In this document: one piece after another, positions 43,586 to 53,809 of the stretch | How the letters are laid out: each line of letters starts with the position of its first letter | Position numbering within the stretch: position 1 is the first letter of the stretch | Source of the DNA: Bradyrhizobium sp. Tv2a-2 | Lineage (GTDB): Bacteria > Pseudomonadota > Alphaproteobacteria > Rhizobiales > Xanthobacteraceae | Length of the DNA stretch: 64,000 nt | Direction of reading: 5' to 3' | Assembly: GCF_000472425.1 (NCBI RefSeq) | Contig: NZ_AXAI01000015.1 | Location: 1 to 64,000, forward strand | Translations under genes and position numbers: made by a program | Notes under the pieces: model-generated | Seen by the model: only the letters and a program-made list of their open reading frames with translations | Database searches by the model: none | Told to the model about the DNA's origin: nothing

Positions 43586-43788
43586 AGCATGATCCGGAAA
43601 AGTGTGTAGCGGTTTTCCGAAAAGATCATGCTCAATCAAAGACCTAGAGCATTCGCGGTTCTGATCGAATTAGAATCGAAGCTCTAGATTCTTGTTTTGA
43701 CGCGTTTTCTTCACGCGAACCGGTGTCCACTTCGCTCGAAAACGCTTTAAGGCGCGACGACGATCCAACCAAATCTCATCGCGCTTTA
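43583..43788. repeat. Family A repeat, extended composite copy
   Basis: The first hairpin and the second hairpin of family A are separated here by about 100 extra bases containing another inverted pair (GAGCATTCGCGGTTCTGATC.. / ..GATTAGAATCGAAGCTCTAG, roughly) and an ACGCGAACCGGTGTCCACTTCG segment. The repeat supplies the stop codon of lpxB and ends at the stop of the minus-strand beta-lactamase gene, so it separates two convergent genes. Confidence 0.8.
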
Positions 43789-44676
43789 GGTGATCGCGTT
43801 CGCCACGGCCTTGCTGATCGCGGCAATCGCCGCGTTGCGCTTGTCGTCGCCGGCCGGACATTGCGTCAGATAGGCTGTGATCATGATCGGCGCGCGGCCA
43901 GCCGGCCAGATCACGGCAATGTCGTTGGAGGTGCCGTGCGCACCTGAACCGGTCTTGTCGCCGACGCGCCAGTCCTTCGGCAGGCCGGCGCGCAGCCTGG
44001 CATCGCCGGTCTTGCAGCCGACCAGCCATTTGTTCAGCTGGTCCCGCGAGGCTGGAAGCAATGCCACGCCGAGCGCGAGCGTCTGCAGGTTGCACGCCAT
44101 GGCCGCGGGCGTCGTGGTGTCGCGCGGATCACCCGCTTCCGCCGTGTTGAGTTCGGGCTCGGTGCGATCGAGTCGGGTCACGGAATCGCCGATGGCGCGG
44201 GCGTATTGGGTGATGGCCGATGGTCCGCCCATGCTCGCAAGCAGGAGATTGGCGGCGGTGTTGTCGCTCAGGATCACTGCGGCCTCGCACAGCTCCGCGA
44301 CCGTCATGTCGTTGCCCGCGTGCTGCTTCGTTACCGGCGCGTAGTCCAGGAGATCGGCCGACGTGACGGGGATGCGCCGCGTGAGCTGTTCCTTGCCGGC
44401 ATCGACACGCGCAAGCATCGCGGCCACACAGAGAAATTTGAAGGTGCTGCACATCGGAAACAGCTCGTCCTGGCGATGGCCTGCCGTCGCGCCGGTTCCG
44501 GTATCGAGCACGCCTGCGCCGAGTCGGCCGCCGCTATCGGCTTCGACCCTGGCAAAGGCCTCTGCGAGGCCGCCGAGCCCGTTGTCCGACGACCAGGCCG
44601 ACGAGTGCCAGCCGATGGTCGACGCGCCAGCGATGGTTGCGAATGCGGCGGTTGAGAAGCGGCGGCGGGTCAGCAT
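43786..44676 (-). CDS. bla: Class A beta-lactamase, Tat-type signal
   Basis: 296 residues. RRRFSTAAF near the N-terminus is a twin-arginine signal. All class A motifs are intact: Ser77-x-x-Lys80 in CSTFK, SDN at 137-139, the Glu173 omega-loop in EPELN and KTG at 241-243. It should hydrolyse penicillins in the periplasm. A Cys precedes the active Ser, but the usual partner (position 238 in class A numbering) is Gly here, so the carbapenemase disulfide is absent. No ampR-like regulator is adjacent. The start follows a GGAG site. Confidence 0.93.
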   Translation of the reverse strand: MLTRRRFSTAAFATIAGASTIGWHSSAWSSDNGLGGLAEAFARVEADSGGRLGAGVLDTGTGATAGHRQDELFPMCSTFKFLCVAAMLARVDAGKEQLTRRIPVTSADLLDYAPVTKQHAGNDMTVAELCEAAVILSDNTAANLLLASMGGPSAITQYARAIGDSVTRLDRTEPELNTAEAGDPRDTTTPAAMACNLQTLALGVALLPASRDQLNKWLVGCKTGDARLRAGLPKDWRVGDKTGSGAHGTSNDIAVIWPAGRAPIMITAYLTQCPAGDDKRNAAIAAISKAVANAIT

Positions 44677-44773
44677 GTCAGGTCTCCTTTGCAGGGCGCG
44701 CTTGGTGGCAAGCAATGGAGGCGCAATGGAGGCAGGCCCGCACAGCGCGACATCCGATCGCACCAACAAGAAT

Positions 44774-44801
44774 CCCGTCCGAGACGGTTGCCTCGGACGG
44801 G
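44774..44801 (-). terminator. Terminator of gltA
   Basis: CCCGTCCGAG / CTCGGACGGG forms a 10-bp stem with an 8-base loop, followed on the minus strand by ATTCTTGTT. It lies about 35 bases after the gltA stop. Confidence 0.7.
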
Positions 44802-44833
44802 AGCTGCAGCTGCAAAACTGAACGACGTGCGTC

Positions 44834-46135
<1,302 letters not shown>

Positions 46136-46295
46136 CGTGAGTCCCCGATGAAATCGTTGTGAAAGCCGGCCGGCTAAGCCTGTCCGGACTAGGTGAGAGG
46201 CGGGCGTCAGCCGGTTATTCCAGGAGCGCTCGGGAAATGGGTATCTTATTGCTATGTGCGCTGCAAGATAGGCGCTTCAAGGGGTAACGCCCGAC

Positions 46296-47720
46296 TTAAG
46301 TTGAGGCCTGATCGGCCAGTCTTTGCAGCGATTCCGCCCGTCCCAGCACCGAAAGGACCTCAAATATACCGGGCGAGGTGGTCTTGCCGGTCAAAGCGAC
46401 GCGCAGCGGCTGGGCGACGGCGCCAAGCTTGAGCCCATTGGCCTCGGCAAAGGCCCGCATCGCCGCTTCCGTGGTCTCCTGCGTCCAGGGAGCGACGCTT
46501 TCCAGCGCCGCGTGCAGCCGGCCGACCAGCACGCGGGTCTCCGGCGTCAACAAGGCTAGCGCCTTCGGCTCGATCGTAAGCGGCCGGTCGGCGAAAATGA
46601 AATTGGCGCCGTCGATCAGTTCGAGCAGGGTCTTGGCACGCTCCTTCAGGCTCGGCATGGCTGCCAAGAGCTGGGCGCGGGTCACGTCGTTCAGCTTGGG
46701 CTTGAGCTCGGCGCCTTGGGGCGCGTGGTCAAGCACGGCCTCGAACATCCTGACCAGCGCAGCGTCGTCGGCATGGCGAATGTAATAGCCGTTGAGGTTT
46801 TCCAGCTTGGCGAAATCGAAGCGTGCGGCCGAGCGGCCGACGCCTGCGAGGTCGAAGGCGGCAATCATCTCCTCGGTGGAGAAGATCTCCTGGTCGCCAT
46901 GGCTCCAGCCGAGCCGCACCAGGTAATTGCGCAGTGCCGCCGGCAGATATCCCATGGCGCGGTAGGCATCGACCCCAAGCGCGCCGTGGCGCTTGCTCAA
47001 TTTTGAGCCGTCGGGCCCGTGGATGAGCGGGATGTGCGACATGCTCGGGATCGCCCACTCCATCGCATCGTAGATCTGCTTCTGGCGCGCGGCGTTGATC
47101 AGGTGGTCGTCGCCCCGGATGATGTGGGTGACGTCCATGTCGTGGTCGTCCACCACGACCGCCAGCATGTAGGTCGGTGTGCCGTCGCCGCGCAACAGCA
47201 CGAGGTCATCGAGGTTCTCGTTCTGCCAGACCACGCGGCCCTGCACTTGGTCCTCGATCACGGTCTCACCGGTCAGCGGCGCGCGCAGGCGGATGGTCGG
47301 CTTCGTGCCGGCCGGCGCCTCGGCCGGATCGCGGTCCCGCCACATGCCGTCATAAAGCCGGGTGCGGCCCTCCGCGCGGGCCTTGTCGCGCATCGTCTGC
47401 AGCTCTTCCGGCGTCGCGTAGCAGCGGTAGGCGCGGCCCGCAGCGAGGAGCTGCTCCGCCACCTCGCGGTGGCGCGCGGCGCGGCTGAACTGGTAGATGA
47501 CCTCGCCGTCCCAATCGAGCTCCAGCCATTTCAGCCCGTCCAGGATGGCAGCGATGGCCGCTTCGGTGGAACGCTCGCGGTCAGTGTCCTCGATTCGCAG
47601 CAGCATCTTGCCGCCGTGCTTGCGGGCATAGAGCCAGTTGAACAGCGCGGTCCGCGCCCCTCCGATGTGGAGGAAGCCGGTGGGCGAGGGGGCGAAGCGG
47701 GTGACGACGGAATTGGTCAT
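46296..47720 (-). CDS. gltX: Glutamyl-tRNA synthetase
   Basis: 474 residues, class I. The HIGH-type motif is HIGGARTALFNWLYA near the N-terminus and the KMSKS-type motif is SKLSKRHG in the middle. It charges tRNA-Glu. The start at MTNSVVTRFAPSPTGFLH is the family start. It is divergent from glnS with a 172-base gap, so the two related synthetases share one intergenic control region. gltA is next on the same strand. Confidence 0.96.
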   Translation of the reverse strand: MTNSVVTRFAPSPTGFLHIGGARTALFNWLYARKHGGKMLLRIEDTDRERSTEAAIAAILDGLKWLELDWDGEVIYQFSRAARHREVAEQLLAAGRAYRCYATPEELQTMRDKARAEGRTRLYDGMWRDRDPAEAPAGTKPTIRLRAPLTGETVIEDQVQGRVVWQNENLDDLVLLRGDGTPTYMLAVVVDDHDMDVTHIIRGDDHLINAARQKQIYDAMEWAIPSMSHIPLIHGPDGSKLSKRHGALGVDAYRAMGYLPAALRNYLVRLGWSHGDQEIFSTEEMIAAFDLAGVGRSAARFDFAKLENLNGYYIRHADDAALVRMFEAVLDHAPQGAELKPKLNDVTRAQLLAAMPSLKERAKTLLELIDGANFIFADRPLTIEPKALALLTPETRVLVGRLHAALESVAPWTQETTEAAMRAFAEANGLKLGAVAQPLRVALTGKTTSPGIFEVLSVLGRAESLQRLADQAST

Positions 47721-47892
47721 GAGGAAACGAGGTCGTGGGCTGCAGGGGCGGTGGTGTATAGCAGGAACGGTGCATAACTAAAGGGTTGGTTGAGGGGGCG
47801 GATTCGTTTTGCGCCCCCGGATGCGCTATTGGCTCATCCCGACGAATTTGGCAGAACGGGCGCGGATTTTCCGCTTCCTTAAGGACGACAGA

Positions 47893-49584
47893 ATGGCTCT
47901 TGAACCGGCGACCGCGGATACGGCAGAGGTGGGCAGCGACTTCATTCGCGATATCGTCCAGGCCGATCTCGCTGCCCAGACATACAAGCGGATCGTGACC
48001 CGGTTCCCGCCGGAGCCGAACGGCTACCTGCACATCGGCCATGCCAAGTCGATCGCGCTCAACTTCGGCATTGCGCAGGAGTTTGCCGGTCAGTGCAATC
48101 TGCGCTTCGACGACACCAATCCGACCAAGGAGGAGCAGGAATATATCGATTCCATCCAGGCCGATGTGCGCTGGCTCGGCTTCGACTGGGGCACCAACCT
48201 GTTCTACGCCTCCGACTATTTCGACCGGCTCTACGAGTGGGCGGAAGGCATGATCCAGGCGGGGCTCGCTTATGTCGACGACCAGACGCATGAACAGATC
48301 CGTGTCAATCGCGGCACGCTGACCGAGCCGGGCAAGAACTCGCCGTTCCGCGATCGCTCGGCAAAGGAGAATCTCGACCTGTTTCGCCGCATGAAGGCAG
48401 GCGAGTTTCCGAACGGCACCCGGGTGCTGCGCGCCAAGATCGACATGGCCTCGCCGAACATCAACCTGCGCGACCCCGTGATGTACCGCATCCTGCATGC
48501 GACGCATCCCCGTACCGGCGATAAATGGTCGATCTATCCGAGCTACGATTATGCGCACGGCCAGTCGGATGCCATCGAAGGCATCACGCATTCGGTCTGC
48601 ACGCTGGAGTTCGAGGATCACCGGCCGCTCTATGACTGGTTCCTGGACAAGCTCCCGGTGCCGGCGCATCCGCATCAGTACGAATTCGCGCGGCTCAACC
48701 TGACCTACACGCTGCTGTCGAAGCGCGTGCTGACCATGCTGGTGCGCGACGGCCATGTCTCGGGCTGGGACGACCCGCGCATGCCGACCATTGCCGGCTT
48801 GAAGCGGCGCGGCGTGCCGCCGGCGGCGATCCGCAGCTTCATCAAGCGCATCGGCGTGGCCAAGGCCAACAGCGTGGTCGATGTCGGCATGCTCGAGTTC
48901 TGCATCCGCGAGGAGCTCAACCGCACGTCGCTCCGCCGCATGGCGGTGCTGCGTCCGCTCAAGGTCGTGATCGAGAACTATCCCGAAGGGCAGACGGAGG
49001 AGCTGGAGGCGGTCAACCATCCCGACGATCCTTCGAAGGGCACGCGCCGCATCGCATTCGGCCGCGAGCTCTATGTCGAGCGCGAGGATTTCATGGAGAA
49101 TCCCCCGAAGAAATTCTTTCGCCTGTCGCCCGGAGCCGAGGTACGGCTGCGCTACGCCTATTTCATCAAGTGCCGGGAGGCGATCAAGGACGCATCGGGC
49201 GAGGTGGTGGAACTGCGCTGCACCTACGATCCGGCGACGAAGGGCGGCAACGCCCCCGATGGCCGCAAGGTCAAGGCTACCCTGCATTGGCTGCCCGCCG
49301 TGCAGTCGCTGCCTGCCGAGATCCGCCTCTATAACCAGCTCTTTGCCAAGCCCAATCCGGATGCCGCGAATTTCGCCGCCGACATCAATCCGGAGTCGCT
49401 GGAGGTGTTGAGCGACGCGCGGATCGAGCCGGCGATCGCGCAAGGAAATTCGGACGCGCCCATGCAGTTCGAGCGGCAGGGCTACTTCGTGCGCGACCAG
49501 GATTCGACGCCGGCGAAGCTGGTGTTGAACCGAACCATCGGCTTGCGCGACACCTTTGCGAAAGAAGTCGGGGGCAAGGGGTAA
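47893..49584 (+). CDS. glnS: Glutaminyl-tRNA synthetase
   Basis: 563 residues, class I. RFPPEPNGYLHIGHAKSI contains the HIGH motif; LLSKR is the KMSKS equivalent; the C-terminal half has the two anticodon-binding barrels (for example ERQGYFVRDQDST). GlnS is thought to have reached bacteria by transfer; many alphaproteobacteria use GatCAB instead or as well. The ATG at MALEPATA follows a purine-rich site; 28 upstream in-frame residues are not family-like. Confidence 0.95.
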   Translation: MALEPATADTAEVGSDFIRDIVQADLAAQTYKRIVTRFPPEPNGYLHIGHAKSIALNFGIAQEFAGQCNLRFDDTNPTKEEQEYIDSIQADVRWLGFDWGTNLFYASDYFDRLYEWAEGMIQAGLAYVDDQTHEQIRVNRGTLTEPGKNSPFRDRSAKENLDLFRRMKAGEFPNGTRVLRAKIDMASPNINLRDPVMYRILHATHPRTGDKWSIYPSYDYAHGQSDAIEGITHSVCTLEFEDHRPLYDWFLDKLPVPAHPHQYEFARLNLTYTLLSKRVLTMLVRDGHVSGWDDPRMPTIAGLKRRGVPPAAIRSFIKRIGVAKANSVVDVGMLEFCIREELNRTSLRRMAVLRPLKVVIENYPEGQTEELEAVNHPDDPSKGTRRIAFGRELYVEREDFMENPPKKFFRLSPGAEVRLRYAYFIKCREAIKDASGEVVELRCTYDPATKGGNAPDGRKVKATLHWLPAVQSLPAEIRLYNQLFAKPNPDAANFAADINPESLEVLSDARIEPAIAQGNSDAPMQFERQGYFVRDQDSTPAKLVLNRTIGLRDTFAKEVGGKG

Positions 49585-49603
49585 GGTTGTCCGCCGGCGC
49601 TGG

Positions 49604-49619
49604 CGTGATCTGGATCACG
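49604..49619. promoter_or_regulatory. CRP/FNR-type palindrome upstream of a small secreted protein
   Basis: CGTGATC-TG-GATCACG is a perfect 7-bp-arm palindrome matching the CRP/FNR class (TGATC..GATCA). The FixK/FNR consensus has TTGAT..ATCAA, so the outer bases differ. It lies about 70 bases before the ATG at 49689. Confidence 0.5.
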
Positions 49620-49688
49620 GCATAGCGCCGGGAGTGGGACTAGCCGAGATCCGGCTTCGAGCCCGGCGGTGTCAGCAGGAGATTTGAG

Positions 49689-49868
49689 ATGCGCAAGCTC
49701 GCCATCCTCGTGGTCGCAGCCATGCTGGCCACAGCCTATGCCGGCGCCGATGCGTCGGAAAAGGCCCGCCGCAAGCACGCCGCCAACCCGCCCAAGGCCA
49801 GATCCGAGCGGCCGGTTGAGAACCCCGTGACGCGACTACCGGTCCCTGCTGATACGTTCAGGGCGTAA
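49689..49868 (+). CDS. Small secreted basic protein
   Basis: 59 residues. A signal peptide (MRKLAILVVAAMLATAYAGA) is followed by a Lys/Arg/Pro-rich mature part (KARRKHAANPPKAR.., ending PADTFRA). AGGAG lies seven bases before the ATG. There are no Cys and no domain I recognise. A CRP/FNR-type palindrome lies upstream, which suggests oxygen or metabolic control. The family A repeat starts five bases after the stop. Confidence 0.65.
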   Translation: MRKLAILVVAAMLATAYAGADASEKARRKHAANPPKARSERPVENPVTRLPVPADTFRA

Positions 49869-49872
49869 GGCC

Positions 49873-49976
49873 TAAAGCATGATCCGGAAAAGTGTGCAGC
49901 GGTTTTCCGAAAAGATCATGCTCAATCAAAGACCTAAAGCGCGATGACGATGCAACCAAACCTCATCGCGCTTTAG
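49873..49976. repeat. Family A repeat, copy 3
   Basis: It is nearly identical to copy 1 at 16085-16183 through both hairpins, including the AATCAAAGACCTAAAGCGCGA link. It lies between convergent genes (the small secreted protein and the HTH coiled-coil protein). Confidence 0.85.
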
Positions 49977-50022
49977 GCCGCCCGGTGACCGGTCGGGCAC
50001 CCTTGCGTTCGTGCTGCCCGGA

Positions 50023-50526
50023 CTAGGCAGCCTTTCGGCCAAGCCGTCTCTCGCGCACTGTCGTGGCAGCTTGCGGCAGGCAAAGGGTGAAGGCATCGAC
50101 CAGCCGGCGCCGCCAAGGCTGCGTCAGTATCGAAAGCTTTCCTTCGACCAGGGCCAATCTCTCCCGGGCTGCCAGCGTTTCCACGCTCGACTTGAGCAGT
50201 TCGGCGAGGAGCTTGTTCGTGCGCTCGCACTCTCTTTCAAAGTCGGCCCGATGGCCGCGGGCCGTAGCCTCCATCTCGATCAGCTCGGTCTGCAACGTCT
50301 CGATTTTTTGCTTGAGGGTTGTGACCGCCTGTTGAGCGGCCGGTATTTGTGGCGACCGAGCGACCGGAGAATGATTGATTTCCGTGAGGTCGACCTGGAC
50401 CAGTGTTTTGCCGTCGTTGGAACGAGAGCGCGGCAATCGATGTCGCTTCACCAGCGCCCGTGCGGCTTCGGGCGAGATTTTGAGCCTTTCGCCCAGTTCG
50501 GCATATGTCAGCATCTCAAGGGGCAC
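50023..50526 (-). CDS. HTH protein with coiled coil
   Basis: 167 residues. A MerR/Xis-like helix-turn-helix at the N-terminus (LTYAELGERLKISPEAARAL, then RHRLPRSRSNDGKTLVQVD) is followed by a long coiled coil (about residues 65-140: TTLKQKIETLQTELIEMEA..) and a basic tail. This is the layout of small DNA-binding proteins found on rhizobial elements and near phage or plasmid genes. A GTG start with GGGAG upstream is used; an ATG four codons later is the alternative. Target unknown. Confidence 0.7.
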   Translation of the reverse strand: MPLEMLTYAELGERLKISPEAARALVKRHRLPRSRSNDGKTLVQVDLTEINHSPVARSPQIPAAQQAVTTLKQKIETLQTELIEMEATARGHRADFERECERTNKLLAELLKSSVETLAARERLALVEGKLSILTQPWRRRLVDAFTLCLPQAATTVRERRLGRKAA

Positions 50527-50640
50527 GTCGTTTGCTCCCGTCTCATCGGGCGGTCACCGCCTGAACACGGCAAACGATAGCAGTCCCGAGTTAAGAGTTG
50601 GTTCACCATGAGCAGTGGCTGACCGGCATGTCGCCAATGC

Positions 50641-50997
50641 TCAATGCCGTTCGATCCTGGCGCGCCATAAGGCATCGAAGGTATCCGAGGCGGCCGGCGC
50701 CCACGCCTGTGAATCCAATGGATCTTCAGGCTTCTCTTTGACAGCGCTTGCGAGCTCCCTGCTGGAATCCGGCTGTGCTGCAATCCGTGCGGGCCATTGC
50801 AGCAACGACTTCGAAAGCATGGGCTTGCCTTCGTACCAGCATTTGCGTCCATCGATGATGCGCCAGGACCAGTACCCGTGCTGGTTTGAGGGGGCCGCGG
50901 CGCACTGCTGCTTCGCCTGCGCGGTGGGCATCATCCAAATCAATGAGGATGTCGTAATGCAGACCGCCAGAACGGTGGGGGGAAGGTGCTTCGTCAT
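50641..50997 (-). CDS. Secreted hypothetical protein with Trp-rich motif
   Basis: 118 residues. A signal peptide ends near AQAKQQ. The mature part has CAAAPSNQHGYWSWRIIDGRKCWYEG, where the two Cys probably pair (key residues Cys, GYWSWR, DGRKCWYEG), followed by a less structured tail. Proteins with WSWR.IDGRKCWY are common in Bradyrhizobium; their function is unknown. The ATG overlaps the stop of the upstream 64-residue gene by four bases (ATGA), so it is translationally coupled to it. Confidence 0.75.
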   Translation of the reverse strand: MTKHLPPTVLAVCITTSSLIWMMPTAQAKQQCAAAPSNQHGYWSWRIIDGRKCWYEGKPMLSKSLLQWPARIAAQPDSSRELASAVKEKPEDPLDSQAWAPAASDTFDALWRARIERH

Positions 50998-51188
50998 CGG
51001 AAGCACTCAAGACTGCTTCGCTGCTGCAATCGACTTACAGCGGCCACCGGATCGGGCGGTTCGCGAACCGCCGCCAACAGCCTGTCGCTGATGAGCTCGC
51101 TAATATTCTGCGATTGGGGCCGGCGACATTCCTCAAATATGGATTGAGCTACGCATATAATTTGAAGGGTCAATTGCTGATCAGTCAT
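50994..51188 (-). CDS. Small hypothetical protein coupled to the Trp-rich secreted protein
   Basis: 64 residues, soluble, with helical character (TLQIICVAQSIFEECRRP, NISELISDRLLAAV). A GTGAGGG ribosome site lies just before the ATG, and its stop overlaps the next start by four bases. These two facts are the main support; I recognise no family. It forms a two-gene minus-strand unit with the gene at 50641-50997. Confidence 0.55.
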   Translation of the reverse strand: MTDQQLTLQIICVAQSIFEECRRPQSQNISELISDRLLAAVREPPDPVAAVSRLQQRSSLECFR

Positions 51189-51398
51189 CACCCTCACTCG
51201 AACAAATTGACACGAATCAAGTAGGCACGGAAATCAAGTCATCTTTTAGGTTTTCCATCATCAATTTTTCTTTCATCGTGGAACCCGGCACCGCACCGAA
51301 GTCCCGAGCCTCCTACTGATTCTCATTTTGTTCCGGTATCTGGGTATTGCCTGCTTCAGGTAGCATCGACGCACAGCTTGTATTCAAAGTGGCGTTCG

Positions 51399-53675
51399 AT
51401 GGTGGGGCGGGGCGGGGGCAGGGTGCGCGAGATCGCAGGCACGTGGCCGCCGCGCGGCGCCATGCAGGCCGGGGGCTTTGCTCCTGCCGGCTTCGATGTC
51501 TGGACCGCCGCTCTCGTCGCCAGGCTGAAGGGCTGGGCGCGGGCGGAAGCAGGGGCGGGGCGGCTCTTTCCCTGGGTGCCGGTGGCGTTCGGCGGTGGGA
51601 TCGCGGTCTATTTTGCGGCGGACCACGAGCCGGCGCTTTTGGCGGCGGTGCCGCTCGCCGTTGGGCTTTGCATGGCGGCTTTTCTGCTGCGGCGGCAAAG
51701 ATACTTTCCCGCTCTGGTGCTTGCGGCGGCCGCCGCCGCCGGCTTTGCCACCGGGACGATCAGGACGGCGCGCCTCGCCCACATTGTCCTCACCCGTCCG
51801 CTTTACGATGTGTCGCTGTCAGGTTTTGTCGAGACGCGTGACATTCGCGAGCGCACCGACCGTTTCGTGCTGCGCGTGACCGACATTCAACTGCCACGTG
51901 GCGACATCAGGCTCGACCGCGTGCGGCTCTCCGTGCGCAAGGGCACCGCGCCCGATGTCGGCAGTTTTGTCAGCCTGAAGGCGCGGCTGATGCCACCGCT
52001 GCCTCCGTTGCGGCCAGGGTCTTACGATTTCGCGCGCGACCTGTTCTTCCAGGGCATCGGCGCCTCCGGCTTTGCGATTGGCGCGATCACGGTGGCAGAG
52101 CCGGCCGGGAGCGGCGGGCTCGGCCTGCGCTATGCAACAATCATGCAGGGCCTGCGCGACGCCATCGACCGGCGCATCCGCACGCGCCTTGACGGCGATG
52201 AGCGGGCGATTGCGACCGCGCTGCTCACCGGGCGGCGCGATGCCATCACCGAGCCCGTCAACGATGCGATGTTCATCTCCGGCCTCGGCCATGTCCTGTC
52301 GATCTCCGGCTATCACATGGCTGTCGTCGCCGGCGTCGTGTTCTTTGCCGTGCGCGCGCTGCTTGCGCTGATCCCCAGCCTGACGGTGGGCTTCCCGATA
52401 AAGAAATGGTCGGCGGCTGCAGCACTGCTCGCCGCAGCGTTCTATCTGTTGCTGTCGGGCGCCGAAGTCGCGACCCAGCGTTCGTTCTTGATGACGGCAG
52501 TGGTCTTGATTGCCGTCATCGTCGACCGCCGCGCCGTCACCTTTCGCACGCTTGCGGTCGCCGCCCTCATCGTGCTTTCGCTTGCACCCGAAGCACTGGT
52601 GCACCCGAGCTTCCAGATGTCGTTTGCGGCAACCCTTGGGCTCGTTGCGCTGGTGCAACTCGGTATGCCGCGCTTGTTTGCGACGCCCGACAGTTCCGCC
52701 GCGACACGCATCGCGCTGTGGGGCGGCCGGGAGATATCGATGCTGGTGCTGGCTTCGCTGGTCGCAGGCCTTGCGACCACGCCCTATGCTGCCTTCCACT
52801 TCCATCGGGTCACGCCCTATGGCGTGCTGGCCAATCTCGCGGCGATGCCGGTGGTGTCGGTGCTGGTGATGCCGGCCGGCCTGTTCGGGCTTGCGGCGAT
52901 GCCGTTCGGCCTCGACGGCGTGTTCTGGTGGCTGATGGGGATCGGCATCGACTGGATGATTGCGGTGACGAGATGGGTCGCGGCCCTTCCGGGCGCGGTC
53001 GGCCGCATGGCGGCGTTCGGCACGGGGCCGTTGATCACGGCGTCCATCGGCATCATCGTGATGGGCCTGTTGCGCACGCCGCTGCGCTGGTCGGGCGCTG
53101 CGGCGCTTGTGCTCGCTGTGGTCTGGGCGCTGACGGTGGCGCAGCCCGAGGTGCTGATTTCCGCAGACGGCCGCAGCGTCGCGGTGCGTGGCCGCGACGG
53201 CCATCTGCATCTGATGCAGACAGGGAAGGATGTCTTTCTGGTCAAGGAATGGCTCGCCGCCGATGCGGACGCACGCCTGCCGGGCGAGGCTTCGCTCGCA
53301 AGCGGCGTCTCCTGCGACGATCAGGGTTGCGTGGCGGCGCTCGCCGACGGCGGGCTGGTGACGCACGCAAACAGCGCGGAGGCGATCTTGGATGACTGCG
53401 ACCGCGCCGCGCTCATTGTCAGCGCTCGCCAGGCGCCGCGCGATTGCCCGGCCGCTGTGATTGACCGCGACCGGCTGCGCCGGCAAGGCGCGCTCACGCT
53501 GCGACGCAAGGCCGACGGCTTCGATGTGGAGGCGGCGAAGCCACCGGGCTTCGACCGGCCCTGGGCCCCGGCCTCGGGCGAGGATGCAACCGATGCTGCG
53601 ACCTTGTCACGCCTACAAGCCGCGCGCCGCAAGGATGTAACGCCGTCCGAAAGCGACCTGCAGCCTGACGATTGA
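51399..53675 (+). CDS. comEC: ComEC/Rec2-family membrane DNA-uptake channel
   Basis: 758 residues. An N-terminal DUF4131-like region with hydrophobic segments (about 50-110), then the competence domain (GLGHVLSISGYHMAVVAG, then many transmembrane helices to about 560) and a soluble tail (EVLISADGRSVAVRG..). No complete metallo-beta-lactamase domain is visible, as in other alphaproteobacterial forms. It would form the inner-membrane channel for single-stranded DNA. The start is uncertain: TTG at 51378, this ATG, or GTG at 51423. Confidence 0.85.
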   Translation: MVGRGGGRVREIAGTWPPRGAMQAGGFAPAGFDVWTAALVARLKGWARAEAGAGRLFPWVPVAFGGGIAVYFAADHEPALLAAVPLAVGLCMAAFLLRRQRYFPALVLAAAAAAGFATGTIRTARLAHIVLTRPLYDVSLSGFVETRDIRERTDRFVLRVTDIQLPRGDIRLDRVRLSVRKGTAPDVGSFVSLKARLMPPLPPLRPGSYDFARDLFFQGIGASGFAIGAITVAEPAGSGGLGLRYATIMQGLRDAIDRRIRTRLDGDERAIATALLTGRRDAITEPVNDAMFISGLGHVLSISGYHMAVVAGVVFFAVRALLALIPSLTVGFPIKKWSAAAALLAAAFYLLLSGAEVATQRSFLMTAVVLIAVIVDRRAVTFRTLAVAALIVLSLAPEALVHPSFQMSFAATLGLVALVQLGMPRLFATPDSSAATRIALWGGREISMLVLASLVAGLATTPYAAFHFHRVTPYGVLANLAAMPVVSVLVMPAGLFGLAAMPFGLDGVFWWLMGIGIDWMIAVTRWVAALPGAVGRMAAFGTGPLITASIGIIVMGLLRTPLRWSGAAALVLAVVWALTVAQPEVLISADGRSVAVRGRDGHLHLMQTGKDVFLVKEWLAADADARLPGEASLASGVSCDDQGCVAALADGGLVTHANSAEAILDDCDRAALIVSARQAPRDCPAAVIDRDRLRRQGALTLRRKADGFDVEAAKPPGFDRPWAPASGEDATDAATLSRLQAARRKDVTPSESDLQPDD

Positions 53676-53809
53676 CGGCCGGCCGTTTGCAGGAAGCAAG
53701 GCTCGCAACCCATTGCGGCTTGCTCTCGCAAGCACTTGGGCCGGTGACGGCGGTGGGCCGCTGGAGCAGCGATCGGGATCGCTCAGCGACCGGCGGGCCG
53801 ACCTACCGC

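Noticed and set aside
51819..53486. A 555-codon minus-strand frame
   Set aside because: Antisense to comEC; extremely His/Arg/Gln-rich.
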